A stretch of DNA of 64,000 nt from Xanthobacteraceae bacterium (GCA_029266425.1 JAQSWY010000001.1:62001-126000), one strand, 5' to 3'; numbered from the stretch's first letter, positions 25,537 to 35,577 are shown. Numbers and translations: made by a program. The notes: a model not told the origin generated them from the sequence alone.

Positions 25537-26919
25537 CTAGAGACCGCGGTGGATCGCCTGCGCCACCAGATGGACCAGACGGTCATCCGGATAAAAGCCG
25601 AGGTCCTGCAAGGACCGCAGCCGGGCTTCGAAGTCCGCATAGGTCGGCGGTGCATTGGCATCCCGGCCAAGCTCCTGGATCTCCCGGCCTATCGCCTCGA
25701 TGTTCTCGGTTCGGATGCGGACGTCTTCCGCACTGGCCGCTCTCGGCCCATCCCTCACCGCCAGATGAGAATTGGCCAGAACCCAGCGAGCCACCGCATC
25801 CAGCGCGTCGGCGGTGCTGGCGATGAGAGAGTAGCTGGTGCTGCGTCCGCCGGCCGGATCGCGGGCAAGAATGCCCTGTCGGGACAGATCCTCGATGTCG
25901 CGCGCGGCGGTATCCTGCGAGCACTTCGCGAGCGCCGCATATCTGGACGAGGTCAGCTTCCCTTCGAACCCGCCGAGCAGGCGGTTGATGATGAGGCGCT
26001 GGCGCTCGTTAAGCGCAGCTGCTGCATGGACGTCCCAGAAACGGGCCTTGCGCAAGACCGAGGCGAGGATTGTCTGCGCGCCGGCGAAGGCGCGGTCCAG
26101 GCACTCCAGGAACCAGCTGATCCATGGCGTGATGTCGAGGTCGCCTTTCTGGGTCCGCTCCAGGGTCTCGTAATAGGCCCTCCGTTCGACACGGATCTGC
26201 GAAGACATGCTGTAGAAGCGCCGCGGGCTCCCCTCCGAACGTGCCAGCGCCATGTCAGCGATCGCGCGCGCGATGCGTCCGTTGCCATCCTCGAACGGAT
26301 GGATGGTGACGAACCAGAGATGGGCAACGGCGGCGAAGATGACCGGGTCGATGCTGCTTGATGCGTTGAACCATGCCAGGAAGGCACCCATCTCCGCGGC
26401 GAGGCGCTCTGCACCCGGCGCTTCGAAATGCACATGCTCGCGCCCGACCGGCCCCGAGACGACCTGCATCGGCCCGGCCTCCGCCGTGCGCCAGGCGCCG
26501 ACCGTGATCCTGGCCATGCCGCTGCGACCGGTCGGGAACAGCGCTGCGTGCCAGCCGAACAGGCGCTCTTCGGTCAGCGGCGCGCGATAGTTCTGCGTCG
26601 CATCGAGCATCATCTCGACGACGCCTTCGACATTGCGATCGACCGGCGCAAGAGCTCCGATATCCATGCCGAGCCGGCGCGCGATCGACGAGCGAACCTG
26701 TTCGGGATCGAGCCGCTCGCCTTCGATTTCGCTGGATTTGAGGACTTCTTCGGTCAGTGATTGCAGGACGGCCTCGGCCCTCAACTGAAAGCCGAGCCCC
26801 TCCATCCGGCCGATCAATCGTCCCTGGTGGTGACGCACCACCGCCAGCGGCGCTGCAAGCACATCGTGGCTCCAGCGAAACCGCGGCCAGTCCGGTCGCT
26901 CGTGGATATAGGGCATCAT
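25537..26919 (-). CDS. Fic-family protein (N-terminal inhibitory helix, Fic, winged helix)
   Basis: The 460-residue protein carries the complete Fic active site HPFEDGNGRIAR (His207), so it should transfer AMP or a related moiety to a target protein. An inhibitory-helix motif of the SxxxEG type (SSEIEG, residues 62-67) makes it a class II autoinhibited Fic. The C-terminal third (LNERQRLIINRLLGG, then TSSRYAALAKCSQDTAARD) is a winged-helix DNA-binding domain. ATG 26919 lies within an inverted repeat and two more related boxes follow upstream, which suggests autoregulation. Confidence 0.93.
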   Translation of the reverse strand: MMPYIHERPDWPRFRWSHDVLAAPLAVVRHHQGRLIGRMEGLGFQLRAEAVLQSLTEEVLKSSEIEGERLDPEQVRSSIARRLGMDIGALAPVDRNVEGVVEMMLDATQNYRAPLTEERLFGWHAALFPTGRSGMARITVGAWRTAEAGPMQVVSGPVGREHVHFEAPGAERLAAEMGAFLAWFNASSSIDPVIFAAVAHLWFVTIHPFEDGNGRIARAIADMALARSEGSPRRFYSMSSQIRVERRAYYETLERTQKGDLDITPWISWFLECLDRAFAGAQTILASVLRKARFWDVHAAAALNERQRLIINRLLGGFEGKLTSSRYAALAKCSQDTAARDIEDLSRQGILARDPAGGRSTSYSLIASTADALDAVARWVLANSHLAVRDGPRAASAEDVRIRTENIEAIGREIQELGRDANAPPTYADFEARLRSLQDLGFYPDDRLVHLVAQAIHRGL

Positions 26920-26942
26920 TCTCCGCGCTCCATGCGGAGAAT
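26918..26942. promoter_or_regulatory. Operator-like inverted repeat 1 over the fic start codon
   Basis: ATTCTCCGC (26918-26926) faces GCGGAGAAT (26934-26942) across 7 nt. It covers the fic ATG, so bound protein would block initiation. Confidence 0.6.
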
Positions 26943-26971
26943 GTGGAGATCATCCTCCGCATACGCAAGAG

Positions 26972-27000
26972 TTAATCTCCGCACTTACTGCGGAGATTAA
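26972..27000. promoter_or_regulatory. Operator-like inverted repeat 2 upstream of fic
   Basis: Perfect 12-bp arms TTAATCTCCGCA and TGCGGAGATTAA lie around CTTAC. The core TCTCCGC/GCGGAGA matches repeat 1. Confidence 0.65.
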
Positions 27001-27007
27001 GGGCGGT

Positions 27008-27016
27008 ATTCTCCGC
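27008..27016. promoter_or_regulatory. Single ATTCTCCGC box upstream of fic
   Basis: This is a third exact copy of the half-site found in the two inverted repeats. Confidence 0.5.
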
Positions 27017-27076
27017 AATATGCCGAGGCGGGGAGGCGGAGTTCTGCGTGAGTATCCTTCAAGGGCCGAGCGCCCC

Positions 27077-28765
27077 CTACCACCCGCGCCGCGTCAAAAA
27101 CGCCCGGCGCTTCGGCCGGTCCATCTCGGTGATGCGGTCTTCCTCGCCCTCGACGTGGCCTTCGGGTGCCAGCGGCATGGAGTTCGGCACCGGGGGTAGG
27201 GCGGCCATCACCCGCTCGCTCGGGAAGGTGACGATCACTTCCGTCCCCTCGCGCAGCCGCGACTTCAGCTGGAACGTCCCGCCATGCAGGTCGATCAGCC
27301 CCTTCACGATCGGCAGGCCGAGGCCCGCGCCTTGCTCGGCGGTCTTGATGGCGTTGCTGCCCTGGCCGAACGAGGCCATCACGATCGGGATCTCGTGCTC
27401 GGGAATGCCGGGGCCGGTGTCGCGCACCGAGAGATACTGCCCGCCGGAATAGGTCCAGCCCACCTTCAGCCAGATCTCGCCGCCCTGCGGGGTGAACTTG
27501 ATGGCGTTGGAGAGCAGGTTCAGGCAGATCTGGCGCAGCGCCCGCTCGTCCGCCCACAGCCGCGGCAGCTCGGCCTCATAGAGCTCGTGGATCGCGATGC
27601 CGCGGGTCTTGGCGCGGATCTTGAGCAAGTGCCGGCAATCCTCCACCACGCTCGCCAGCGGCACCGCTTCCTCGTTCAATTCATAGCGGCCGGCCTCGAT
27701 GCGCGAGAGATCGAGAATCTCGTTGATGAGGTTCAGCAGATGCTGGCCGGAGGAGTGGATGTCGCCGGCATATTCGCGGTAGGTGGGGTTGGCGTGGGCG
27801 CCCAGGATCTCGCTCTTCATCACTTCGGAGAAGCCGAGGATCGCGTTCAGCGGGGTGCGCAGCTCATGGCTCATCTGGGCGAGGAAGCGGGACTTGGCGA
27901 GGCTGGCGGCCTCGGCGCGCAAGAGCGCGTCGTCGGACTTCGCCACCGCCTGCTCGAGCTCGCCGATCAGCGCGTCCTTCTCGCCGCGCGCCTCCAGCGT
28001 GCCGAGCGCAATGCCGTTGAGCCGGCGCGCCACGATGAGGAAGCAGGCCGAGGCCTCGCACATCAACGCGGCGAGCGCGTAATCGGTGACGGTGTGCTGC
28101 GCCAGATAATAGATGCAGGCGGCGAGGATGACCGGCAGCGTGCCGGCATAGACCACGGCCGGGATCGGCGCCGAGAGCATCGCCATGCCGGCGATGTAGA
28201 CGAGCGCCGCCAGCAGCGCGAACTCGCGCGCCCCGACGGCGTGACCCGCCACGACGAGGCCGAGCAGCGCCACCCAGCCGATCGCCGCGACAAAATCGAA
28301 TGTGGCGAACAGCGCGCGGTAGCGCGCGAGCACGCCGGGCTGCGCGCTCTCTTGCCGGAAGCGCCGGCACACGAGGACGGTGAGCGCGTGCAGCGCCAGC
28401 ATGGCGACGGCCCAGCCGACGGCGATGTTCCAGGGCAGGAAGATCGCGGAGGCCCCGCCGGTCAGCACGATCATCGGCACGATCGCCGCGGTGGCGCCGG
28501 TGCGATTGTCGACGAAGAGGCGGATCAACTCGTGGTCATAGGCCGGGCGGGTGCCGCTGCTGGAGGTGAGGCGGTCGCGCACCTCGCGCACGCTGCGCCC
28601 GACTTCGGTGCGGCTCGCCGCGGTGCGGCTGGCGACCAGCCGGAGAGCGGCGATATTGGCACTGGTGTCGTCGGCGATGCGGCCGGGAAACTGGGCGACC
28701 GAGGGGTCGGCGGCACTTGCGTGCCGCTCGTCCCCATCGCGAACGGCGCTCGCCGTCGTGCCCAT
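27077..28765 (-). CDS. Membrane sensor histidine kinase (PleC/DivJ-like core)
   Basis: The 562-residue protein has an N-terminal region of about 90 residues, roughly six membrane helices between about 90 and 250, a short coiled coil, a HisKA domain (phosphoacceptor in MSHELRTPLNAILGFSE, His near 300) and a HATPase domain with N box LLSNAIKFTPQGG, DTGPGIP and GAGLGLPIVKGL. The core resembles the PleC/DivJ/PdhS group of alphaproteobacteria, but no PAS domain is visible. No response regulator gene is adjacent. Confidence 0.9.
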   Translation of the reverse strand: MGTTASAVRDGDERHASAADPSVAQFPGRIADDTSANIAALRLVASRTAASRTEVGRSVREVRDRLTSSSGTRPAYDHELIRLFVDNRTGATAAIVPMIVLTGGASAIFLPWNIAVGWAVAMLALHALTVLVCRRFRQESAQPGVLARYRALFATFDFVAAIGWVALLGLVVAGHAVGAREFALLAALVYIAGMAMLSAPIPAVVYAGTLPVILAACIYYLAQHTVTDYALAALMCEASACFLIVARRLNGIALGTLEARGEKDALIGELEQAVAKSDDALLRAEAASLAKSRFLAQMSHELRTPLNAILGFSEVMKSEILGAHANPTYREYAGDIHSSGQHLLNLINEILDLSRIEAGRYELNEEAVPLASVVEDCRHLLKIRAKTRGIAIHELYEAELPRLWADERALRQICLNLLSNAIKFTPQGGEIWLKVGWTYSGGQYLSVRDTGPGIPEHEIPIVMASFGQGSNAIKTAEQGAGLGLPIVKGLIDLHGGTFQLKSRLREGTEVIVTFPSERVMAALPPVPNSMPLAPEGHVEGEEDRITEMDRPKRRAFLTRRGW

Positions 28766-28865
28766 TTTTCCCCGCCAGCCAAAAGCTTTGCACCCATATT
28801 AAACATCTCGCCCGAATGCTTAATGCTTGCTCTAGAAGCGTGGTTAACGAATCGCCGCGGCGTGC

Positions 28866-29387
28866 GTGCGGGAGGCTGTGTTGCGCCGTAGCACCATAAA
28901 TTCCGTGCTGGTCGCAGCGGTGCTGATCGCCGTCGCACTTCTCGCCGAGCGCTTCGCCGGCTGGCTGGTGCCACCGGTCACCGGGGCGATGCATGTGGTC
29001 GACGGCGACAGCTTCGAACTGGGCGAAGAGCGGGTGCGGCTCGACGGCATCGACGCCCCGGAACTGCACCAGGATTGCGGGCCCTCAAGCAATGGATCCG
29101 GCACGAAGCCCTGGCCGTGCGGGCGCGCGGCGCGGGACGCGCTGCGCAAGGCGGCCGCCAAGGGGGCGGTGAGTTGCCGGCCGATCGGCACCGACGTCTA
29201 CGGCCGCTCGCTCTCGATGTGCGAGGCGGGCGGCGTCGATCTGGCGCGGGAGCTGGTGGCGCAAGGATTGGCGGTGGCGACCGGGCTCGCTTATGCGCGG
29301 GCGCAGGACGAGGCGCGCCGGGCCAAGCGCGGAATCTGGGCCGGGCCGTTCGAGCAGCCGGCGTCGTGGCGGGCGCGGAACAATTGA
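28866..29387 (+). CDS. Thermonuclease (SNase)-family protein, membrane-anchored or secreted
   Basis: A 173-residue staphylococcal-nuclease-like protein. A hydrophobic N-terminal segment (VLVAAVLIAVALLAERFAGWLV) precedes the nuclease fold with VVDGDSFELGEERVRLDGIDAPEL and DVYGRSLSMCEAGGVDLARELVAQG. The catalytic Arg/Glu/Arg set cannot be fully assigned. The start is GTG 28866 or TTG 28881; GGAGG at 28871-28875 favours the latter. It is divergent from the histidine kinase. Confidence 0.85.
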   Translation: MREAVLRRSTINSVLVAAVLIAVALLAERFAGWLVPPVTGAMHVVDGDSFELGEERVRLDGIDAPELHQDCGPSSNGSGTKPWPCGRAARDALRKAAAKGAVSCRPIGTDVYGRSLSMCEAGGVDLARELVAQGLAVATGLAYARAQDEARRAKRGIWAGPFEQPASWRARNN

Positions 29388-29406
29388 CTCTGCTCTTCTA
29401 TTGGCC

Positions 29407-29507
29407 GTCATCCCGGCCGAAGCGCAGCGCAGAGCCGGGATCGCAAGAAGGTGCAGATCAACACCTTCCTACGATCCCGGATCGGCCTTTCGGCCGTCCG
29501 GGATGAC
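29407..29507. repeat. PAL-A palindromic repeat, copy 3
   Basis: A full copy between the convergent nuclease and ankyrin genes, close to the family consensus. Confidence 0.85.
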
Positions 29508-29545
29508 GGCCTTGGGAGGAGGAGCGGAAGCAGCGCGACCCCTGC

Positions 29546-31138
29546 CTACCCCCGCAGGAACTCCGTCACCTCGTCCGAGAACCACCCGTCCTCCACCTCG
29601 CCCTTCGGCATGCCGTGGGCGACCAGCGCCTGCGCGCATCCGAGCCAGTCGCCGCCCGCGACCGCCTCGGTGCGCGATGCGAACGACAGCGTGCCGCGGA
29701 CATTGTCGCCATAGCCGTGCAGCTCCTGCCAGCTGGCCCCGTGCGCCAGCAGGAAGCCGGTGAGCGCCGCGTCGCCGCGGAGCACGGCGTGGTTCAGCGC
29801 CGAGGCCTGCCAGTCGCCACCGGTCACCGCGATCGGCCAGCCGAGCTCCACCATCAGCCGCACCGCGTCATCGCAGCCCTGCGCCGCGAGCTCCGGCAGC
29901 AGCCGGAGCTGGGTTTGCGAGAGCGCGCCGGGCAGGTCCGGCCGCCTCGCGCGAATGCGCCGGACGGCTGCCGCATCGCCCTGTGCGCAGGCGGCGATGA
30001 AGGCTTCGTCCTCCGGCAGCGGCGAGCCGTCGCCCTCGAGCAGCCGGGCGACCTCCGGCAGGCCGAAGCGTAGCGCCAGCGTATGGGCGCTGGCGCCGTC
30101 CGGAGTGCGCGCCGCGGCATCCGCGCCGGCCTCCAGCAGGGCGGCGATATGTGCCGGCGAGCGGCGGCGGCGGATCGCCCACAGCAGCGGCGTGCCCCAG
30201 TCGGAGATCGGCGGGCCGCCGGCTGGCTCGTTCGGGTCGCCGCCATGGGCCAGCAGCAGTCGCAGCGCATCGATGCTGTCGAGATCCAGCACGCGATAGA
30301 GCGCGTTGCTGCCGGTGACGCGGGCGCCGGCCTCCAGCAGCGCGCGGGTGCAGGCGGGGTTCTCCAGCGAATGATAGAGCGACTCGCCGTCATTCGGGTT
30401 GGCGCCGGCGGCGAGCAGCAGGCGCGTCAGCTCCGGGTCGTGGTTCTGCCCGGCGGCGCCATAGAGCGCGGAGAGCGGGCAGCTCTCGGACGGCTCGCTC
30501 AAGGAGGCCGGGAACCTCCGGCTGGCCACCGGCTGGTTCGGGTCGGCGCCCGCTTCCAGCAGAAACCGGGCGCAGTCGGTGAGGCGCTCGCGATATTCGG
30601 GCAGCCGCAGCAGGCTGGAATGGGTGACGGCGATGAGCGGGGGAAGGGCGAGCGGGCCGCCCGGCCGGTCGATCCAGGCGGGATCGCGCGCTGTTGCCGC
30701 GCGCAGTGCCGCCTCGTTGCCGATGGCGCAGGCGAGATAGGGGTCGCCGTCCGCCAGCCCGGGATCGGCCTCCAGCATCCGCGCCGCCGCCAGGGGCCGC
30801 GCCGGGTTCATCTCGCCGCTTATATCGCCCGGATAGATCAGGCGCAGCCAGTTGCGCACCTCTTCCGCGCGGTCGACCGCGCGCGCGTTGCGGGCGGCGA
30901 CGAAGGCGCCGAGATCGGCCCAGGAGGCGAAGCCATATTCGCGGGCCACGCAGGACTGCGCGTCGTGGAGGCGCAGGCCGAGCGCGCGGATCGTTTCATC
31001 GTCCCCGCCCGCGGCGATCGGCAGCGTGTCGCGCAGGCGCGCGACGGCGGCAGGCTCGCCGCTGCGATAGAGCGCGATGAGGTCCTTTGCCTGTTTCTTG
31101 AGATGGCCGAGATTCGGCCGTTCGGGGAGCCGTTGCAT
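29546..31138 (-). CDS. Ankyrin-repeat protein
   Basis: The 530-residue protein has at least eight degenerate ankyrin repeats, for example LTRLLLAAGANPNDGES, ALRLLLAHGGDPNEPAGG and HIAALLEAGADAAARTPDG. The N-terminal LPERPNLGHLKKQAKDLIAL is typical of soluble bacterial ankyrin proteins without secretion signal. The start at 31138 is preferred over 31153 because GGAGG precedes it. A protein-binding role is likely but the partner is unknown. Confidence 0.88.
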   Translation of the reverse strand: MQRLPERPNLGHLKKQAKDLIALYRSGEPAAVARLRDTLPIAAGGDDETIRALGLRLHDAQSCVAREYGFASWADLGAFVAARNARAVDRAEEVRNWLRLIYPGDISGEMNPARPLAAARMLEADPGLADGDPYLACAIGNEAALRAATARDPAWIDRPGGPLALPPLIAVTHSSLLRLPEYRERLTDCARFLLEAGADPNQPVASRRFPASLSEPSESCPLSALYGAAGQNHDPELTRLLLAAGANPNDGESLYHSLENPACTRALLEAGARVTGSNALYRVLDLDSIDALRLLLAHGGDPNEPAGGPPISDWGTPLLWAIRRRRSPAHIAALLEAGADAAARTPDGASAHTLALRFGLPEVARLLEGDGSPLPEDEAFIAACAQGDAAAVRRIRARRPDLPGALSQTQLRLLPELAAQGCDDAVRLMVELGWPIAVTGGDWQASALNHAVLRGDAALTGFLLAHGASWQELHGYGDNVRGTLSFASRTEAVAGGDWLGCAQALVAHGMPKGEVEDGWFSDEVTEFLRG

Positions 31139-31313
31139 GGAACCTCCGTGCATGTGACGCCGACGGCCCGCAATTCCGGCTGCACAAAGGTCTGGTTTGT
31201 CAGCTCATCGATGCAAGTGGGTTCAACCCTTCCCGCGGGCCCGGGCGCGGCTTGCACCGCGACGGGAGGTTAGCGCGGGTAGGGTGGGGAGGGAAGATGG
31301 CGTTCTGCTTCAG

Positions 31314-31411
31314 CATCCTTCGAGGCCGCTTCGCGACACCTCAGGATGAGGTTGTCCTGTAAAGTGCTACCTCATCCTGAGGTGCCCGGCAGAGCCGGGC
31401 CTCGAAGGATG
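31314..31411. repeat. PAL-B palindromic repeat, copy 4
   Basis: A full copy with near-consensus centre CACCTCAGGATGAGG-type boxes; its right arm is the CCGGGCCTCGAAGGATG variant. Confidence 0.85.
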
Positions 31412-31522
31412 CTGAAGCAGGACAAACCCCCTCTCTACCCACACCTGTCCGCGCCCGCCGTTCCGCAATTGGTCGATTGTCTGAGCCTCGCTCACGCCCT
31501 GGTGAGTTAAGCGGCGAAGCTA

Positions 31523-31540
31523 AACGGAGTAGCCTCCGTT
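31523..31540. promoter_or_regulatory. Candidate operator upstream of the molybdenum hydroxylase
   Basis: AACGGAG and CTCCGTT form a perfect 7-bp inverted repeat across TAGC, about 98 nt before the start codon at 31638. Confidence 0.4.
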
Positions 31541-31637
31541 ACGGGAGCGCATTGCCGATTTGCCGTCGCCGGGGCCGGGAAAGTCCACCGGGGCGGCACG
31601 TCGCCTGTGCGTGTCCTCATCCTCGGAGAGGGCAATC

Positions 31638-32093
31638 ATGAAATTCACTCTGAACGGAACCGAGCGCACGCTTGATGTCGATGGGCAGATGCCGCTGCTG
31701 TGGGCGCTGCGCGACACCATCGGTCTCACCGGGACCAAATTCGGCTGCGGCGCCGCGCTCTGCGGCGCCTGCACGGTGCATGTGGACGGCGCGCCCGTCC
31801 GCTCCTGCCAGACCGCGATGGCGGATGTCGAAGGCAAGAACGTCACCACCATCGAGGGTGTCGGCACCGGCGATGTCGGCAAGGTCGTCGTCGCCGCCTG
31901 GCGCAAGCTCGACGTGGTGCAGTGCGGCTACTGCCAGTCCGGCCAGATCATGTCGGCGGTTGGCCTGCTCAGCGAGAACCGCAAGCCGACCGACGAAGAC
32001 ATCGACGCCGCGATGGACGGCAATGTCTGCCGGTGCGCCACCTATCAGCGCATCCGGGCCGCCATCCACGAAGCCGCCTCCAACCTCGCGTGA
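31638..32093 (+). CDS. (2Fe-2S) subunit of a xanthine-dehydrogenase-family oxidoreductase (IorA-like)
   Basis: The 151-residue protein has the plant-ferredoxin cluster [17 protein letters not shown], the further cysteine region VRSCQT, and the second helical cluster [10 protein letters not shown] with [11 protein letters not shown]. It passes electrons from the molybdenum subunit encoded 5 nt downstream. The two-gene layout without a FAD subunit matches isoquinoline 1-oxidoreductase and related aldehyde or N-heterocycle hydroxylases. Confidence 0.93.
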   Translation: MKFTLNGTERTLDVDGQMPLLWALRDTIGLTGTKFGCGAALCGACTVHVDGAPVRSCQTAMADVEGKNVTTIEGVGTGDVGKVVVAAWRKLDVVQCGYCQSGQIMSAVGLLSENRKPTDEDIDAAMDGNVCRCATYQRIRAAIHEAASNLA

Positions 32094-32098
32094 TCGCC

Positions 32099-34324
32099 AT
32101 GCACATCATCAAACCCGAGCATTACGCACGGATGCTGGCGCAGATCGCGCCGGCTTCCAGATCCGAAACCTCGAAGGCCTCGCGCCGCTCCTTCCTGAAG
32201 GGTGCCGCCGCGATTTCCGGGGCGCTGGTCATCGGCGTCCATGTCGATGCGCGCAAGGCCTTCGCCGCGGCGCCGGACTCTCCGCCCCCGATGCCGAACG
32301 CCTTCGTCCGCATCGCGCCCGACAACACGGTCACCGTGCTGTCGAAGCACCTCGACATGGGGCAGGGGGTCAGCACCGGCCTCACCACCATCGTCGCCGA
32401 GGAGCTCGACGCCGACTGGAGCCAGATGCGCTCCGCCTTCGCGCCGGCCGATGCCAAGCTCTACAACAATCTGGCGTTCGGCACGGTGCAGGGCACCGGC
32501 GGCTCGACCGCCATCGCCAATAGCTGGGAGCAGCTGCGCAAGGCCGGCGCCGCCGCCCGCGCCATGCTGGTCTCCGCCGCTGCCGAGAAGTGGAAGGTGC
32601 CGGCCAACAGCATCACCGTCGAGAAGGGCGTCGTGAAGAGCGGCAACCGCACCGCGACCTTCGGCGAGCTCGCCGCAGACGCGGCGAAGCAGCCGGTGCC
32701 TACCGACGTCAAGCTCAAGGACCCGAAAGACTTCAAGCTGATCGGCACGCGCCTGCCGCGGCTCGATTCACCGGACAAGACCGACGGCAAGGCGGTCTAT
32801 GCGCTCGACATCAAGCGCCCGGGCATGCTGGTCGCCGTGCTCAAGCGGCCGGACCGCTTCGGCGCCACGGTGAAGAGCTTCGACGCCGCCCCCGCCAGGG
32901 CGATCCCCGGCGTGGTCGATGTCGTCGCGGTGCCGAACGGCGTCGCGGTGCTGGCCAAGGACACCTGGTCGGCGATCCAGGGCCGCGACGCGCTCACCAA
33001 GGTCGAGTGGGACGAGAGCAAGGCCGAGAAGCGCGGCACGGCGGAGATCCTCGAGGAGTACCGCAGGCTCGCGACCACCACCGGCCTGCCCGCCGCCAAG
33101 CGCGGCGACGCGGCCAAGGGGATTGCCGGCGCCGTCAAGACCATCGAGGCCGATTTCAGCTTCCCCTATCTCGCGCATGCTCCGATGGAGCCGTGCAATT
33201 GCGTGATCGAGAAGACCGCGGACGGCGTCACCATCTATGCCGGCTCGCAGTTCCAGACCATCGAGCAAGCCACCGTCGCCGCGATCCTGGGTCTCAAGCC
33301 CGAGCAGGTGAAGATCGAGACGCTGTGGGCCGGCGGCTCGTTTGGCCGCCGCGCCACACCCTCGGCGGACTACATCGCCGAAGCCGCCACCGTGCTGAAA
33401 GCCATCGACGCCCGCGCGCCCGTCCACCTGGTGTGGACCCGCGAGGACGACATCAAGGGCGGCTATTACCGGCCGATCTTCTACCACAAGGTCCGCGCCG
33501 GCGTGGCCGCCGACGGCTCGATCGCCGGCTGGCAGCAGAGCATTGTCGGCCAGTCCTTCATGGTCGGCACGCCGTTCGAAGCGTTCATGGTCAAGGAGGG
33601 CGTCGACGGCACCTCGGTGGAGGGCGCCTCCGACACCCACTACGCGATCCAGCATCTCTCCGTGGAGCTGCATTCGCCCAAGGTGAACGTGCCGACGCTG
33701 TGGTGGCGCTCGGTCGGCCACACCCACACCGCCCATGTGGTGGAGGTGACGATCGACGAGCTCGCGCGCGCCGCCGGCAAGGACCCGGTCGCGTACCGCC
33801 TGGAGCTGCTGAAGGACAAGCCGCGCCATACCGGCGTCCTGAAGCTGCTGGCGGAAAAGGCGAACTGGGGTCCGAAGGCCGGCGACGGCAAGGGCCGCGG
33901 CGTCGCGCTGCACGAGAGCTTCAACACCGTGGTCGGCTCGGTGGTGGATGTCTCGGTGGTCGACGGCAAGATCAAGGTGGAGAAGGTGGTGTGCGCGGTC
34001 GATTGCGGCATCGCCGTCAATCCGGACGTGATCGCGGCGCAGATCGAGGGCGGCATCGGCTTCGGCCTGGGTGCCGCGCTGCATGACGAGATCACCATGG
34101 ACAAGGGCGTGGTGGAGCAGTCGAATTTCGACGGCTACATCCCGCTGCGGATCTCCGAGATGCCCAAGGTGGAAGTGCACATCGTGCCGAGCGCCAACGC
34201 CCCGACCGGGGTCGGCGAGCCCGGCGTGCCGGTGATCGCGCCGGCGCTCTCCAACGCCATCTTCGACGCGACCGGCAAGCGCTTGCGCTCGCTGCCGTTC
34301 AAGCTGGAAGACGTGAAGGTGTGA
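32099..34324 (+). CDS. Molybdopterin-binding subunit of a xanthine-dehydrogenase-family oxidoreductase (IorB-like)
   Basis: The 741-residue protein has a Tat signal ([19 protein letters not shown]), placing the folded Mo enzyme in the periplasm. Cofactor motifs include [43 protein letters not shown] and the catalytic-glutamate motif [16 protein letters not shown]. The length is typical of single-gene IorB-type fused subunits. The substrate is an aldehyde or N-heteroaromatic compound; the exact one is unknown. moaA at 47252 serves its cofactor. Confidence 0.92.
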   Translation: MHIIKPEHYARMLAQIAPASRSETSKASRRSFLKGAAAISGALVIGVHVDARKAFAAAPDSPPPMPNAFVRIAPDNTVTVLSKHLDMGQGVSTGLTTIVAEELDADWSQMRSAFAPADAKLYNNLAFGTVQGTGGSTAIANSWEQLRKAGAAARAMLVSAAAEKWKVPANSITVEKGVVKSGNRTATFGELAADAAKQPVPTDVKLKDPKDFKLIGTRLPRLDSPDKTDGKAVYALDIKRPGMLVAVLKRPDRFGATVKSFDAAPARAIPGVVDVVAVPNGVAVLAKDTWSAIQGRDALTKVEWDESKAEKRGTAEILEEYRRLATTTGLPAAKRGDAAKGIAGAVKTIEADFSFPYLAHAPMEPCNCVIEKTADGVTIYAGSQFQTIEQATVAAILGLKPEQVKIETLWAGGSFGRRATPSADYIAEAATVLKAIDARAPVHLVWTREDDIKGGYYRPIFYHKVRAGVAADGSIAGWQQSIVGQSFMVGTPFEAFMVKEGVDGTSVEGASDTHYAIQHLSVELHSPKVNVPTLWWRSVGHTHTAHVVEVTIDELARAAGKDPVAYRLELLKDKPRHTGVLKLLAEKANWGPKAGDGKGRGVALHESFNTVVGSVVDVSVVDGKIKVEKVVCAVDCGIAVNPDVIAAQIEGGIGFGLGAALHDEITMDKGVVEQSNFDGYIPLRISEMPKVEVHIVPSANAPTGVGEPGVPVIAPALSNAIFDATGKRLRSLPFKLEDVKV

Positions 34325-34334
34325 GGAAAGCCTC

Positions 34335-34363
34335 GCCGCCCGGGTGGATATCAGCCGGGCGGC
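34335..34363 (+). terminator. GC-rich hairpin after the molybdoenzyme gene
   Basis: Perfect arms GCCGCCCGG and CCGGGCGGC begin 11 nt after the stop codon. No T-run follows, so it may act as a 3' stabiliser or a Rho-assisted terminator. Confidence 0.4.
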
Positions 34364-34611
34364 CGAGGGTTACCTTTCGACTGGGCCGAATGTTCACGCA
34401 AAGGTGGCGCTACCCTTGCGGAACATGCGGGGGCCGGGCAGGTTTTCCCCTGTACCGGCCGACGTAATGGTCGGCGAGTTGGCGCCCGCGTGCGCCGGCT
34501 CGGCAAGGCGTCACGGCCGGCCTTGGTTCGTGTGTCCGCGGCAAGGACCACCGCCGGGCGCGCGGCGGGGTCGGTCGTGGCGTTTTTCTTTTTTCTCCCT
34601 TCCCATCTGCC

Positions 34612-34711
34612 GTCATTCCGGACGGCCAAGGGCCGAGCCGGGATCGTCGGAAGGTGTTGATCGGCACCTTCTTGCGATCCCGGCTCTCCGCTTCGCTGCG
34701 GCCGGGATGAC
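34612..34711. repeat. PAL-A palindromic repeat, copy 4
   Basis: A full copy with one altered end (GTCATTCCGG). Confidence 0.85.
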
Positions 34712-34762
34712 GTCTGGGGAAGAAGGGTGACAAACGCGCCGCGACCGGCCATCTAGTCCCGC

Positions 34763-35458
34763 ATGTCGGCGCCTCTCGACAATCTGCCCCTCGACACCCT
34801 GCTCGCGCAGATCCGCGCCTGCCGGACGTGCGTCGATCATCCCCGCCGTACGCCGCTGCCGCATGCGCCGCGCCCGGTGCTGCGGGTGTCCTCCACCGCG
34901 CGCATCCTCATCGCCAGCCAGGCGCCGGGCACCAGGGTGCATCTCTCCGGCATGCCCTTCACCGACGCCTCGGGCGACCGGCTGCGCGACTGGCTCGGAG
35001 TGGACAGCGAGACCTTCTACGACGTCTCCCGCATCGCCATCGCGCCGATGGGCTTCTGCTTCCCGGGGCAGGACGCCAAGGGCGCCGACCTGCCGCCGCG
35101 CCCGGAATGCGTCGCCACCTGGCACGACCAGCTGTTTGCGGTATTGCCGTCGTTCGAGCTGGTGCTGGTGATCGGCGCGCCGGCGCAGAATTATCACCTC
35201 CGCCGGCTCGGGCTGGAGCACTTCGTCAAGCTCAGCCTGACCGAGCGGGTGGTGCGCTGGCGGGAGATCTTTGAGGCGCGCGACGGCCCGCGGATATTGC
35301 CGCTGCCGCACCCCTCCTGGCGGAATACGGGATGGCTGAAGCGCAATCCGTGGTTCGGCGAGGAGCTGCTGCCGGTGTTGCGGAGTGAGGTGGCGGGGGC
35401 GCTGCATCTACCACCAGCGTCATCCCGGTCGAGCGCAGCGAGAGCCGGGATCGCGTGA
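34763..35458 (+). CDS. Uracil-DNA glycosylase family protein
   Basis: The 231-residue protein shows the glycosylase motif I ILIASQAPGTRVH with GMPFTDASGDRLRDWLG and the terminal motif LPLPHPSWRNTGWLKRNPWF. N-terminal CRTC may be part of an iron-sulfur or zinc site. The reading frame ends inside a PAL-A repeat: about the last 13 residues (SSRSSAARAGIA region) and the stop codon come from the repeat. Confidence 0.88.
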   Translation: MSAPLDNLPLDTLLAQIRACRTCVDHPRRTPLPHAPRPVLRVSSTARILIASQAPGTRVHLSGMPFTDASGDRLRDWLGVDSETFYDVSRIAIAPMGFCFPGQDAKGADLPPRPECVATWHDQLFAVLPSFELVLVIGAPAQNYHLRRLGLEHFVKLSLTERVVRWREIFEARDGPRILPLPHPSWRNTGWLKRNPWFGEELLPVLRSEVAGALHLPPASSRSSAARAGIA

Positions 35459-35526
35459 CGGAATAGAGCGGCTCTTTGCCTGGCGGACGATCCCGGCTCT
35501 CCGGCTTCGCCTGCGGCCGGGATGAC
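35419..35526. repeat. PAL-A palindromic repeat, copy 5
   Basis: A full copy whose first 40 bp are the 3' end of the uracil-DNA glycosylase gene. Confidence 0.85.
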
Positions 35527-35577
35527 GCATGGTGGGAGAAGGGCCGGGGATGACGTGTTCTTTCGGCATCCGGATCA

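Larger units (their letters stand above)
31139..31637. other. 499-nt divergent intergenic region
   Basis: It separates the ankyrin gene from the molybdoenzyme genes. It contains PAL-B copy 4 and the inverted repeat at 31523-31540. Nothing else is recognised. Confidence 0.6.
34325..34762. other. 438-nt intergenic region between the molybdoenzyme and UDG genes
   Basis: It contains a GC hairpin just after the molybdoenzyme stop and PAL-A copy 4. An open frame across it shows no coding character. Confidence 0.55.

Noticed and set aside
34344-34730. Open frames on both strands in the intergenic region before the UDG gene
   Set aside because: They are composed of repeat DNA and lack ribosome sites or recognisable protein features.
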